Below, piece after piece: positions 1 to 11,234 of a stretch of 64,000 nucleotides of DNA. The position numbers and the translations under genes were made by a program. How positions within the stretch are numbered: position 1 is the stretch's first letter; each line of letters starts with the position of its first letter. The notes under the pieces were generated by a model, which was given only the letters and a program-made list of their open reading frames with translations, made no database searches and was not told the DNA's origin. The stretch comes from Shimia ponticola (lineage in GTDB: Bacteria > Pseudomonadota > Alphaproteobacteria > Rhodobacterales > Rhodobacteraceae): NCBI RefSeq assembly GCF_007995215.1, contig NZ_VCDK01000006.1:248001-312000 (forward strand), in the 5' to 3' direction.

Positions 1-2853
<2,853 letters not shown>

Positions 2854-4734
2854 ATGCCTGTCGATGTTTCTGCCAAAACACTCTTTGATCTGCGCGCGGC
2901 GCGCAGCGCTGACGACCTCTGGCCCATGCTCGATAGCCTTTATGGCGCACGTGAGGATTATGACGCGTTCCGCGAGGCGCTGCTCAAGGCGCTCCGCGAT
3001 GGCTGGTCGCGCCGGTCGCGCGATCTGAAGCTTCTGGATCTGAAGCGTGATCTGGAGCCAGACTGGTTTCAGCGGTCGGATATGGTGGGATATGCCTGCT
3101 ATACGGACCGCTTTGCCGGGCGCGTGTCCGACGTGGCTGGGCGGCTGGATTACCTCGAGTCCCTCGGGGTCAACTATCTTCATCTCATGCCGTGCCTCAA
3201 ACCGCGCCCAAGACCCAACGATGGCGGCTATTCGGTACAGGATTACCGGAGCCTCAACCCCGAACTCGGCACGATGCAAGACCTCGAGCGGCTGGCCAAG
3301 GAAATGCGCGGGCGGGGCATGTCGCTGTGCATTGATCTGGTCCTCAACCATACCGCGCGCGAGCATGAATGGGCGAAGAAGGCCATTGCTGGCGACCCGT
3401 TCTACCGAGATTTCTATTATATCTTCGACGATGAGGTCGAACCCCGCGCCTACGAGCGCACGCTGGTCGAAATATTCCCAAACGATGCGCCGGGGAATTT
3501 CACCTACCTGCCAGAGGTGGACAAGTGGGTCTGGACAACCTTCAACGATCACCAATGGGACTTGAACTGGTCCAACCCTTGGGTGTTCCTCGAGATCGTC
3601 AAGGTCATGCTGTTCCTCGCCAACAAAGGCGTCGATGTGCTGCGGCTAGATGCGGTTGCGTTCATGTGGAAACGCAAAGGTACGCGCTGCCAGTCGGAAC
3701 CCGAAGTGCACAAGTTGCTGCGCGCGCTGCGTGCCTGCACCCGCATTGCTGCGGCTGCGGTCATCCATCTTGAGGAGGCTATTGTCGGTCCCGCGGAAAT
3801 GCTGACCTACCTTGGCCGGGGCGAACATGAGGGCCGCGAGGGTAATCTGGCCTATCACAACAACCTCATGGTGCACTACTGGTCCGCGCTTGCGACCCGC
3901 GACACGCGGTTGATGACGAAAGTCCTGGCCGAGAATTTCCCCGAAACGTTGCCAAATGCGACCTATGCCACCTACCTGCGTTGTCACGACGACATTGGAT
4001 GGGCCATCACCGATGAGGACGCAGGCGCAATGGGCTTATCAGGCCTAGCGCATCGCGACTTTCTCTCGAAATTCTATGCGGGTCATTTCCCCGATAGCTT
4101 TGCGAAAGGCGCGTATTTCCAGATCAACGAGGACACCGGCGATAGCCGGATTTCCGGGACACTCGCCTCGCTCGCAGGGCTTGAGAAAGCCATGGATGAA
4201 GGCGACGCCCGTGGGAAGGAGCTCGCCGTCCATCGAATACTACTCGGCAACGCTCTGATCGCATCCTTTGGGGGCATTCCGCTGATCTTCATGGGGGACG
4301 AAGTCGCGCTCTTGAATGATCACGACTATCGCAACGACCCTTTGCGCACCGATGACAGTCGCTGGTTGCACCGGCCGGTGATGGATTGGGAGCATGTGGC
4401 CAATGCCCAGGACGGGGCCTCGCCCGAGGGGCAAATCTTCAGCGGCACTCAGCACATCTTGGCGCGACGGAAGGCGATCCCAGAACTGCATGGCGCAGTG
4501 GCGACCCGTATCCTGTTTCCTGACCGTCCAGAGATTTTTGCCTTTGCGCGCTTTGCGCCGACTGGTCCCATCCTGTGCCTGTTCAATTTCTCAGAGCAGA
4601 TCGTGCCGGTGGATGAGAATTGGCTAAAGGCTCATGGAGCCACTGAATTCAAGGACTTGCTCTCTCAAGCCGACCTTACACTGTCTGACGGGGTGCTGAA
4701 CATGCTGCCATATGGCCGCGTTTGGGTTCGATAG
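2854..4734 (+). CDS. ams: Amylosucrase (GH13 sucrose:glucan glucosyltransferase)
   Basis: The 626-residue length and residue order match amylosucrase (EC 2.4.1.4), which builds alpha-1,4 glucan from sucrose and releases fructose. An N-terminal helical domain of about 90 residues precedes the barrel, as in the Neisseria enzyme. Catalytic positions: nucleophile Asp266 in VLRLDAVAFMWK, acid/base Glu308 in LEEAIVGP, and His378-Asp379 in RCHDDIGW; this last block is characteristic of amylosucrase rather than trehalose synthase or ordinary amylase. SDSRWLHRP-like sequence near residue 503 (DDSRWLHRP) fits the family C-terminal catalytic loop. It abuts pgm with no gap, so it belongs to the glycogen operon. 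Substrate is inferred; sucrose hydrolase is the close alternative. Confidence 0.87.
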   Translation: MPVDVSAKTLFDLRAARSADDLWPMLDSLYGAREDYDAFREALLKALRDGWSRRSRDLKLLDLKRDLEPDWFQRSDMVGYACYTDRFAGRVSDVAGRLDYLESLGVNYLHLMPCLKPRPRPNDGGYSVQDYRSLNPELGTMQDLERLAKEMRGRGMSLCIDLVLNHTAREHEWAKKAIAGDPFYRDFYYIFDDEVEPRAYERTLVEIFPNDAPGNFTYLPEVDKWVWTTFNDHQWDLNWSNPWVFLEIVKVMLFLANKGVDVLRLDAVAFMWKRKGTRCQSEPEVHKLLRALRACTRIAAAAVIHLEEAIVGPAEMLTYLGRGEHEGREGNLAYHNNLMVHYWSALATRDTRLMTKVLAENFPETLPNATYATYLRCHDDIGWAITDEDAGAMGLSGLAHRDFLSKFYAGHFPDSFAKGAYFQINEDTGDSRISGTLASLAGLEKAMDEGDARGKELAVHRILLGNALIASFGGIPLIFMGDEVALLNDHDYRNDPLRTDDSRWLHRPVMDWEHVANAQDGASPEGQIFSGTQHILARRKAIPELHGAVATRILFPDRPEIFAFARFAPTGPILCLFNFSEQIVPVDENWLKAHGATEFKDLLSQADLTLSDGVLNMLPYGRVWVR

Positions 4735-5011
4735 GCTGCGGCGACGCTGAGCAGTTGCAAGCCAAACCATCAGAACGAAGAAAACTGAGTTGGAGCTGTC
4801 ATGAACTGCAATCTCCGGTGTGCTTTGAATTCCGTGCGATCTGCGTCCCTGAAGTGGCCTCGTTTGAAGCGGACCACCGCTTCACCTGCTTTTTGGCTGT
4901 GAAGGCTTGCGGGTGAACTGGAGTAATTTACTCCGGCGAATGACAGCGAACGATGGTGAGGACCGGTTCGGGCTCTGAGGCGCAGGGCGCGTGGACCAAT
5001 TAAACCGACCT
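4735..5011. other. Intergenic region between convergent amylosucrase and FNT genes
   Basis: No convincing gene on either strand. It holds a perfect short palindrome at 4920-4934 (GGAGTAA, one base, TTACTCC), which may be a protein-binding site or a minor hairpin. I see no hairpin with a T-run, so the terminator for either neighbour is not obvious. Confidence 0.5.
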
Positions 5012-5863
5012 CTAGTCCAGCTGTGCTTCAACTTCGGGTTTGATCTGTGCCCATGTCAGCAGGGTGAAGATCGCGGTGCCACCGATGACGTTTCCTGCCA
5101 GAACCGGCAGGAAGAATGACAAGGCGGCAGGGGCAAGGCCAAGTTCGCCGCGCACCATCAGATAGGCCATTTCAACCGAACCGGCGACGATATGTGTAAA
5201 GTCGCCCAAGGCGATCAGCCACGTGAACAGAAAGATCAGCAAGACCTCGTTGCCTTTGGCGGTTGGCAGCATCCAGACCAGCGCGGCAATGAGCACGCCT
5301 GCAGGAATGCCGCGCATCAGGCCTTCGAGGGGTGGCATGCCGGTGGCGTGTTGGCTCAATTCATTAAACGCCGCAGCAATATCGTCGCTGAGTACAGGCG
5401 CGTACGCGAGGAATGTGGCGACCGCAAAGGCACCGATCACATTTGCGGCCAAGACAACGCCCCACAGCGACAGCATCCGTCGTAGGCTAGACCATGTTCG
5501 GCTGACCAGAACGGGGGCCACAGTCGTAATCGTGTTTTCGGTAAAAAGCTGCATACGTCCAAGGATCACCAGCAGGAAACCAAAGGTGTAGCCCATATTT
5601 TCGATGATGTAGCGCCAGTCTGCATCAGGAAGGGCGGCGCGCAACAGCGCCTCGCCAATCACCGAAAAGGAAATCAACATCCCGGCGGCAATGCCCGAAT
5701 ACCAAAGGGCACGCATCGGGCGTTCCAACTCTTCTTCACCATTGCGGCGAACGGACTCGAAGATCAGCTTGGGCGACAGGCTGACGGCCTCGGCGACGGC
5801 GTCTGCTTCCTTCTGGTGTTCAGCAAGGCTGTCGCCGTTTGCGGTTACGCTGTTGCCGGACAT
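5012..5863 (-). CDS. Formate/nitrite transporter (FNT) family membrane protein, YfdC-like
   Basis: A 283-residue integral membrane channel of the FNT (FocA/NirC/YfdC) family, which forms pentamers passing small monovalent anions or acids. A hydrophilic N-terminus of about 50 residues precedes six predicted membrane helices. Family signatures visible are LFTENTIT and LGDFTHIVAGSVE. The long charged N-terminus and the absence of formate or nitrite genes nearby favour the YfdC-like branch, whose substrate is not settled. The ATG at 5863 has AAGGAG six bases upstream. A perfect EcfG-type promoter lies about 30 bp upstream, so it is probably a general stress gene. Confidence 0.88.
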   Translation of the reverse strand: MSGNSVTANGDSLAEHQKEADAVAEAVSLSPKLIFESVRRNGEEELERPMRALWYSGIAAGMLISFSVIGEALLRAALPDADWRYIIENMGYTFGFLLVILGRMQLFTENTITTVAPVLVSRTWSSLRRMLSLWGVVLAANVIGAFAVATFLAYAPVLSDDIAAAFNELSQHATGMPPLEGLMRGIPAGVLIAALVWMLPTAKGNEVLLIFLFTWLIALGDFTHIVAGSVEMAYLMVRGELGLAPAALSFFLPVLAGNVIGGTAIFTLLTWAQIKPEVEAQLD

Positions 5864-5891
5864 GGGCTGCTCCTTTGTCAGAGCGGTGTTA

Positions 5892-5916
5892 ACGCCGTCG
5901 GGGTGAATTGGTTCCC
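5892..5916 (-). promoter_or_regulatory. EcfG-type stress promoter of the FNT gene
   Basis: On the minus strand the sequence reads GGAAC (5916-5912), 16 bases, CGTT (5895-5892), an exact match to the alphaproteobacterial EcfG consensus. The expected start of transcription near 5884 gives a leader of about 20 bases containing the AAGGAG site. A weaker GGAAC-N17-AGTT at 5943-5968 on the plus strand points at trkH. Confidence 0.72.
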
Positions 5917-6046
5917 GCGCGGGCGGTCTGACGAGGAACCGGGAACCAAGTGGTCGCGCAGTGAGTTGACAAGCATGCGCAACGATTCACGAAGACCACA
6001 TCCGCCACGCACTAACGCTCACAGCCACTGGATGGCAGACTGAGAT

Positions 6047-7501
6047 ATGGCTCGGCAGGGGGCTGAGACCCTTCTTCAACCTGCGCGTCTCTCAGTGCTC
6101 CTTTTGGTGTTGGCCAAGCATGGGCCATTGGCGGCGTTGCTTTTTGGGCCACCGATGGTCTGGGCGCTCGCCGAAGGCGTTCATGATCTAGCCCTCGCGT
6201 TGGCCATGCCGATCTTGGCCTGTTCGGTAATTTGGTTTCTGGCGCGTAGCCGACCTTTGCCAAAAGATTTGCGTGGCGTCGAAGCGATGGCGACGATCTC
6301 GATCCTGTTTCTTTTATCTGCCGTCCTGTCTGTCCCGGCCTTCATGGCGCTGGGCATGCCTGTTGCCTCAGCCTTGTTTGAAGGCATGAGCGCGGTGACA
6401 ACGACGGGTTTGTCTATGGCCACTAACCCGGATGCGTGGCCTTTTGCGGCCCATGTGTTGCGGTCGTGGATGCAGTGGTGTGGTGGTTTGGCGATGGCGA
6501 CGGCGGTGCTGGCGCTTGTGCTTGGGCCGGGGCCATTGGCAAGAGAACTTGGGAAAGCCGGGATCGACGACCGCGACCGCATCACATCGGCCCGCAAGCA
6601 GGCGCGGGAATTGCTTGGGGCCTACGCGGCGCTGACGGTGAAGTTTTCGGTACTGATTGCCATCTCTCTCGGTCGGGCGGGGGAGGGTCTGGTTCTGGCC
6701 TTGTCTGCGATTTCCACGGGTGGGTTTGCACCCCGGTCAGACAGTTTGGCGTCTTATGATTTGCTGACACAAAGCCTTGTTCTTTTGGCCTGTGTTGCCG
6801 GGGCGATATCGCTTTTGGCGTATGCGCAACTGCTGCGTCGATCGGGGCGAGCATTCTGGCGTTCTGAGTCCGTTTATCGCGTTGTGCTGATGTGCGTGTT
6901 CTGCGCTGTGGCTCTTGCGGTTCTGCTTTGGCTGACCGGGGCGCAATTGGATTACATTGCAACACTGCTGAACCTGCTGAGCGCCTTCAGTACGGCGGGC
7001 TACGCGACCGGGCCGATGCCGGCGTCACCCGCGGTTTTGATCTTGTTCGTGATGCTTATGCTGGTCGGCGGTGATCGAGGGTCCACAGCGGGTGGGCTCA
7101 AGCTTTGGCGGCTTTCTATTGGGGCACGGGCTGTGCGCCACGCTCTCACGCTGCCGAGATTGCCCGAGCGCGCGATTAGCCCGCTCCGACACCGGGGCAA
7201 GCCGGTGAAGGACATGTTTCTGATCACCTTGATCGGATTGTTCGCCATCTACGCGATGACCGCGTGCATTGTTTGGGCGATGCTCGTGTCGCTTGGGAAC
7301 CCGGCCTTGCCTGCTTTGTTTGATACCGTGTCCGCTCTTTCGACGGTTGGGCTGTCGACGGGTGTTATCTCCACCGATCTTCCACCCTACGCGCAGGTCG
7401 TCGTGACCTTGGCCATGTGGTTGGGGCGTTTGGAGTTCATTGCCGTGCTTGTGCTGTTTTTGCCGAGCACTTGGTTCACACGATTAGACCGGAAAGGATA
7501 A
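6047..7501 (+). CDS. trkH: Trk/Ktr potassium transporter membrane subunit TrkH
   Basis: Pore subunit of a Trk-type K+ uptake system in the inner membrane. The 484-residue protein has the four pseudo-repeated membrane-pore-membrane units of the family. The filter-like motifs appear in order: SAVTTTGLS (about residue 116), SAISTGGFAP (about 221), SAFSTAGYATG (about 316) and SALSTVGLSTG (about 431). The trkA gene starts 3 bp after its stop, so the two are co-transcribed. The ribosome binding site before 6047 is poor, and an alternative downstream start cannot be excluded. Confidence 0.92.
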   Translation: MARQGAETLLQPARLSVLLLVLAKHGPLAALLFGPPMVWALAEGVHDLALALAMPILACSVIWFLARSRPLPKDLRGVEAMATISILFLLSAVLSVPAFMALGMPVASALFEGMSAVTTTGLSMATNPDAWPFAAHVLRSWMQWCGGLAMATAVLALVLGPGPLARELGKAGIDDRDRITSARKQARELLGAYAALTVKFSVLIAISLGRAGEGLVLALSAISTGGFAPRSDSLASYDLLTQSLVLLACVAGAISLLAYAQLLRRSGRAFWRSESVYRVVLMCVFCAVALAVLLWLTGAQLDYIATLLNLLSAFSTAGYATGPMPASPAVLILFVMLMLVGGDRGSTAGGLKLWRLSIGARAVRHALTLPRLPERAISPLRHRGKPVKDMFLITLIGLFAIYAMTACIVWAMLVSLGNPALPALFDTVSALSTVGLSTGVISTDLPPYAQVVVTLAMWLGRLEFIAVLVLFLPSTWFTRLDRKG

Positions 7502-7504
7502 GCC

Positions 7505-8149
7505 ATGCGCATCGTGATTGTCGGAGGGTCCAAGTTCGGTGTGGCCACCGCAGAAGAGATGATTGGCAATGGCCATGAAATCGTCCTCATCGACCGCAGC
7601 CGTGAACGGCTTGAACGATTGAGCGACCAGTTGGATTGTGGCCTGATCGAAGGGGACGGGACATCGCCGTCGGTCTTGCGAGAAGCGCATAGCAGCGAGC
7701 GCGACGTCCTGATCGCGCTGACCAATGCCTCGGATGACAACATCCTCACGGCTCTTGTCGGGCGGTCGGTCGGTTTTCAGCGCGTGATCCCTCAGATCAT
7801 TTCGCCTGAATTGCTTGAGGTCTGCGCCGAGCTTGAACTGACGGACACGATTACGCCCCACGCGACGGTGGCTAAATCCTTGTGCCGCGCGCTGGAAGAA
7901 GACACCGAGGTCACGGAACAGCTGAATCTGTCGCATGACCTGCGCCTGATGCGGGTCGATGTGTGTGATGGTCTGGACGGCGTCGCGCTGGGCGATGTCG
8001 ACGTGCCAGAACGCGCGCGGGCGGTGGCCTTTATCTCGGGCGAAGATGAAGTTTTGGCCAGCGCAGACACCCGCCTGTCGGCCAATGCCCACGTGCTTTT
8101 TGCTGTCCACAAAGACGACACCAAGGCTCTGAAGAAGGCTTTCTCATAG
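7505..8149 (+). CDS. trkA: TrkA-type K+ channel NAD-binding regulatory subunit (RCK protein)
   Basis: Cytoplasmic regulator that binds NAD(H) or ATP and gates the TrkH pore. At 214 residues it carries one RCK_N plus one RCK_C unit, half the size of the E. coli tandem TrkA and like KtrA/CeoB. The Rossmann motif is IVIVGGSKFGVATAE at residues 3-17, with the acidic end of the second strand in EIVLIDRS. The C-terminal part (about 130-214) fits the TrkA-C domain. It follows trkH by 3 bp, which supports the pairing. Confidence 0.92.
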   Translation: MRIVIVGGSKFGVATAEEMIGNGHEIVLIDRSRERLERLSDQLDCGLIEGDGTSPSVLREAHSSERDVLIALTNASDDNILTALVGRSVGFQRVIPQIISPELLEVCAELELTDTITPHATVAKSLCRALEEDTEVTEQLNLSHDLRLMRVDVCDGLDGVALGDVDVPERARAVAFISGEDEVLASADTRLSANAHVLFAVHKDDTKALKKAFS

Positions 8150-8158
8150 ACCCGGTTC

Positions 8159-8183
8159 GGAACAAGTTGTCGGTTTGATCGTT
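8159..8183 (+). promoter_or_regulatory. EcfG-type stress promoter of the small-protein operon
   Basis: GGAAC at 8159-8163, 16 bases, CGTT at 8180-8183: an exact EcfG consensus match in the gap after trkA. Predicted transcription start near 8191, about 27 bases before the ATG at 8218. Confidence 0.75.
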
Positions 8184-8217
8184 TGGCAGATGACGCCCAC
8201 AACCGATGGAGCCCGCG

Positions 8218-8490
8218 ATGAACGATAGCGCAAGACCCAGCATCAAGGATGATGAAACCTACGATGCGCTGCGCGACGACGGTTACTCGAAAGAGGCCGC
8301 GGCGCGGATCGCAAACGCGCAGGCCAGTGACAACATGAACCCATCCAAAAAGGGCGGCAAAGCCCCGCCTTACGAAGAGTGGACGAAAGACGATCTGTAT
8401 GATCGCGCGCAAGAGCTTGAGATCGAGGGACGGTCGGACATGACCAAATCCGAACTCATCAGCGCGCTGAGAGACCATAGGAGCGCATGA
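8218..8490 (+). CDS. Small protein with C-terminal Rho-N/SAP-like domain (DUF7218-like)
   Basis: A 90-residue hydrophilic protein. The N-terminal half (DDETYDALRDDGYSKEAAAR) and the KKGGKAPPYEEW linker resemble the DUF7218 family; the last 40 residues (WTKDDLYDRAQELEIEGRSD, MTKSELISALRDH) form a Rho N-terminal/SAP-like helical fold that often binds nucleic acid. The ATG at 8218 is preferred over that at 8206 because GGAG at 8208-8211 is spaced six bases from it and overlaps the earlier ATG. It is first in a three-gene operon with a perfect EcfG promoter. Function in stress is inferred from context. Confidence 0.8.
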   Translation: MNDSARPSIKDDETYDALRDDGYSKEAAARIANAQASDNMNPSKKGGKAPPYEEWTKDDLYDRAQELEIEGRSDMTKSELISALRDHRSA

Positions 8491-8702
8491 TGAGCATCAA
8501 AGTAGGCGACAAAGTTGAATGGAACTGGGGCAACGGAACCGGGACGGGGACCGTGCAAGAACGGTATTCCGATAAGGTGACGCTGACGATCAAAGGCAGC
8601 GAGGTGACGCGTGACGCGTCCGACGACAACCCAGCATTCCTGATTGAGCAGTCTGACGGTGATCGGATTCTCAAAAGCGCCAGTGAACTGAGCGCAGCGT
8701 AA
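8487..8702 (+). CDS. DUF2945 / HVA1-type Tudor-like small protein
   Basis: A 71-residue protein whose start KVGDKVEWNWGNGTGTGTV and end DRILKSASEL match the DUF2945 (hypervirulence-associated Tudor-like) family, a small beta-barrel of unknown function. Its ATG overlaps the TGA of the preceding gene and an AGGAG lies just upstream, so translation is coupled. It is often found beside Rho-N-type small proteins, as here. Nothing catalytic is visible. Confidence 0.8.
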   Translation: MMSIKVGDKVEWNWGNGTGTGTVQERYSDKVTLTIKGSEVTRDASDDNPAFLIEQSDGDRILKSASELSAA

Positions 8703-8726
8703 GCAGAAACGAAAAGGAGTAAAAAA

Positions 8727-8921
8727 ATGGGTATCGAAGTTGCAGGTCTTGGCAGCCTTCTGCTGTTGGCATTGAACATCTGGGCATTCGTATCGATCAT
8801 CAACTCGAGCACGACCACCGGCAAAAAGGTGCTGTGGTGTCTGGCGGTTCTGATCCTGCCGGTGCTGGGCTTTATTGCTTGGCTCTTGTTTGGCCCAAGG
8901 TCGCCAACCATCGAGGCCTAG
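8727..8921 (+). CDS. PLDc_N-type small membrane protein
   Basis: A 64-residue protein with two hydrophobic helices (about 7-27 and 35-55) and the charged middle and WLLFGP end typical of the phospholipase D N-terminal (PLDc_N) domain found alone. It lacks any HKD catalytic motif, so it is not a phospholipase. The AAAAGGAGTAAAAAAATG start context is strong. Third gene of the stress operon, followed by a strong hairpin terminator. Confidence 0.8.
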   Translation: MGIEVAGLGSLLLLALNIWAFVSIINSSTTTGKKVLWCLAVLILPVLGFIAWLLFGPRSPTIEA

Positions 8922-8942
8922 GCGGTCCACCCCCATTAAATC

Positions 8943-8977
8943 AAAAATGCCCGCTGCATCGTGCAGCGGGCATTTTT
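8943..8977. terminator. Strong bidirectional rho-independent terminator
   Basis: A 16-bp perfect stem (8943-8958 pairing with 8962-8977) closed by a three-base loop, with A5 on one side and T5 on the other. It serves the plus-strand small-protein operon and the minus-strand reductase gene that ends at 8999. Confidence 0.92.
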
Positions 8978-8998
8978 GTGTGATCTTTTCAGAGCTCC

Positions 8999-9643
8999 TC
9001 AGCGGGTCAACACAACGTCCTGACGGATGTTCAATGTCTGTTCAGCCGCGTCCACCAGATAGGCGGCCACATCCGCCCGTGAGATCAGGCCGTTGCGCCA
9101 CTCCTTGGGATCGGTCAGCACCTTGTAGCTCCCCGAGGCTGGCCGATTGTTCAGGATCACGGGGCGCGCGATGGTCCAGTCAAGGTCGCTATCCACGATC
9201 AGGTCCTCTTGGCGCGTCTTATCCGCGTAGACACGGCCAAGGACTGCGCCGTGGCCAAGCCGTTCGATTGCACTCATCGCGTTGCGGCTGCGGCCGGACC
9301 CAAAACCGGTCACGACGATCAAGCGCTTGAGGCCTGCCTCTGGCATTGCCTGCAACAGATGCTTGGTCGCGGTCGAGAAGAGGTGCTCTTCCTCCCAGAG
9401 CATCGACACGCGTTCGCGGATGCCCAGTGCCACCACAACCGCGCCCACCCCGTCGAGCGCGCGAGCAATGTCGTCTTGCTTGGTTGCGTCACCGGCGCAG
9501 CGGTCGAGGTTGGCTTGCTCATCAAGGTTATCTGCTGATCGGGCAAAGGCGCGGACGCTATGACCGCGATCCAGTGCTGTCTCCATGCACAATTTGCCAA
9601 TGCCGGAGGTGGCCCCGATTACGAGAAGAGGGTTTTGCATCAT
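8999..9643 (-). CDS. NAD(P)-binding atypical SDR / NmrA-like reductase
   Basis: A 214-residue Rossmann protein starting MMQNPLLVIGATSGIGKLC; the GATSGIG loop binds NAD(P). It lacks the classical SDR YxxxK motif and has the SDWTIARPVILNN-type sequence (DLDWTIARPVILNN) of NAD(P)H-binding proteins related to NmrA, biliverdin reductase B and YwnB. Substrate unknown. ATG at 9643 has AGGAG upstream at normal distance; the longer frame would overlap the preceding gene. It is the last gene of the minus-strand run beginning with the HAD-like protein and ends at a shared terminator. Confidence 0.82.
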   Translation of the reverse strand: MMQNPLLVIGATSGIGKLCMETALDRGHSVRAFARSADNLDEQANLDRCAGDATKQDDIARALDGVGAVVVALGIRERVSMLWEEEHLFSTATKHLLQAMPEAGLKRLIVVTGFGSGRSRNAMSAIERLGHGAVLGRVYADKTRQEDLIVDSDLDWTIARPVILNNRPASGSYKVLTDPKEWRNGLISRADVAAYLVDAAEQTLNIRQDVVLTR

Positions 9644-9668
9644 GGTCTCCTGACATCTTTGGTTTGGG

Positions 9669-10169
9669 TCACCCTGCCGGGGCTGTGCTTTGACCTTGCA
9701 TGATGACGGCGCGCGCTTCGATCCGGCTGCCATCTTTCACAAAAAAGGAATGGTCATTGCTGCTGAGGGACACGGTAATCTCGTGCTGGCCCGGCGGCAG
9801 GTCTGGTATGTGGAAGTAGGGACCATAGACGCGGGCCATCTTGATCCCGTTGACATAAAGATGGGCGTGGCCGGCATTGGGAACATTGGCCTCGTTCACT
9901 TGCTCTGGTGCAAAGGTGAAGTTCAACGTCTGAAGCGTGATGTTCCAGCCATCCATGTCGTCCTTCTCGACCGTCATCAGGATTTCAGGTGCCCCATCTG
10001 CTGGGACCTCAAGCTCGCCGTGCATCAGGTCATGCTGAAGCATGGCAAGGTCCTGCGCCGGGGACTGTGTCGCCACGCGGCCAAATAGCGGTGCAATCAG
10101 AACCCCAATCAGGATCGAGGCGATGCTCAGATAGATCAGGTAGGGAAAGCGAAGGGAAAGGTTACGCAT
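9669..10169 (-). CDS. Exported or membrane-anchored protein of unknown function
   Basis: A 166-residue protein with an N-terminal hydrophobic segment (about residues 9-29, LIYLSIASILIGVLIAPLFG), then a periplasmic part of beta-rich appearance with AGHAHLYVNGIKMARVYGP and LPPGQHEITVSLSSNDHSFF. The His-rich HAHLYVNG and NDHSFF spots could bind metal, but no known domain is recognised. Its start overlaps the 3' end of the DoxX-like gene by 8 bp, so the two are translationally coupled and likely act together at the inner membrane. Confidence 0.75.
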   Translation of the reverse strand: MRNLSLRFPYLIYLSIASILIGVLIAPLFGRVATQSPAQDLAMLQHDLMHGELEVPADGAPEILMTVEKDDMDGWNITLQTLNFTFAPEQVNEANVPNAGHAHLYVNGIKMARVYGPYFHIPDLPPGQHEITVSLSSNDHSFFVKDGSRIEARAVIMQGQSTAPAG

Positions 10170-11211
10170 CGTCTGGCACCGTGACAGTTCGGACCGACGT
10201 GTTGACGTTTCGGTCAGGTAAGAAGTTGGTGATCTTGAGCCGTTGGCCCGCGCCCAGAAGCAGCAGGATCAGAGCAACACCGATCACCGGCATGTGGCCT
10301 ATGAATTCGACCATCGCGGCTTCGTTATTGCCGTCGATCAGAAAGAGCACATTCGAGGCAAACAGCACCACCGAGAACGCGAGGACGTTGAGACGTGTGG
10401 TGGTGCCAAGGACAAGGATGATACCAAAGACGACCTCCATCACCCCCGCTGACAGGACAAAGAGCCGGTCAGTAAAGAAATCGAGCCCCAGCGTGGCCAT
10501 GAAATTCCATGGGTAAAGCACCAGAAAATGCTCTGCCATCATCGCGCCAAAAAGCTTCTCCGAGAAGCCGAGCGTAATGAGCGAGATACCTGTGATGATC
10601 CGCAGCAGGTCCACCGAATAAGGCTTGAAGCGGTTGCGCAGTTCTTCCGTCGGCAGGTTATTGATCAAAAGGAAGACCGCGATTGCGACCATGATCAGGT
10701 ATTCCGCGGCGGCGAGAATTCCGAATTTCACCGCGAGCCCCAGATGCAGGATGATCATCAAAATTGCGGCGTGGCGCACAAAGCGATTGGCAATCAGAAG
10801 AATGCCGATCACGGCCTGAAGGAACAAAAGCACCGTGCCAAAACCGTCAAACGCCACGAGATGCGGCGCAATGACTGCGCCTTCATAAGCCGTCAGCATC
10901 ATCGACATGCCGGTAAAGACGCGCAGGATCTCGATGAAATCGTGGCGTGTTTTGGTATCAACGATCCGCACTTCAGGCAGGCGCATGTCCAGAAAAACCG
11001 AGGCGCTGATCAATCCGACCGCGGCGGCGATCCATGCGAGGACCTCAAAATCGGTGATCTGGTACGGTTCAAACGTGTCCACGGTTGCGACGCTGCCCAC
11101 GAACCAGCGCACATGCGCGTCTGCGGATGCGGCCGCAAACAGCCCGAACACCGCCGCGATGAGCAAAGCGATGGTGATAGGGCGTCTGAGGAGTGGACGA
11201 AGGGTGGCCAT
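10162..11211 (-). CDS. DoxX-like multi-pass membrane protein
   Basis: A 349-residue protein with an N-terminal membrane segment followed by the periplasmic motif SADAHVRWFVG, then eight or so hydrophobic helices in two similar halves. The helices and small acidic loops resemble the DoxX/quinol-oxidase-associated family, which in other bacteria includes members starting with an AHVKWF motif. The ATG at 11211 (MATLRPLLRR) is chosen because GGAG lies upstream and the longer frame runs into folB-like DNA. Role unknown: electron transfer partner or transporter are both possible. Coupled to the exported protein gene downstream. Confidence 0.72.
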   Translation of the reverse strand: MATLRPLLRRPITIALLIAAVFGLFAAASADAHVRWFVGSVATVDTFEPYQITDFEVLAWIAAAVGLISASVFLDMRLPEVRIVDTKTRHDFIEILRVFTGMSMMLTAYEGAVIAPHLVAFDGFGTVLLFLQAVIGILLIANRFVRHAAILMIILHLGLAVKFGILAAAEYLIMVAIAVFLLINNLPTEELRNRFKPYSVDLLRIITGISLITLGFSEKLFGAMMAEHFLVLYPWNFMATLGLDFFTDRLFVLSAGVMEVVFGIILVLGTTTRLNVLAFSVVLFASNVLFLIDGNNEAAMVEFIGHMPVIGVALILLLLGAGQRLKITNFLPDRNVNTSVRTVTVPDDA

Positions 11212-11234
11212 GATGTGTGGTCTCCAGCGGCGGC

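Noticed and set aside
4722-4916. Small plus-strand frame in the gap after amylosucrase
   Set aside because: Begins inside amylosucrase, has no ribosome site and no recognisable product.
5936-5940. First of two plus-strand GGAAC motifs upstream of trkH as EcfG promoter
   Set aside because: Followed at the right distance by GCGC, not CGTT; only the second GGAAC (5943) leaves a weak possibility.
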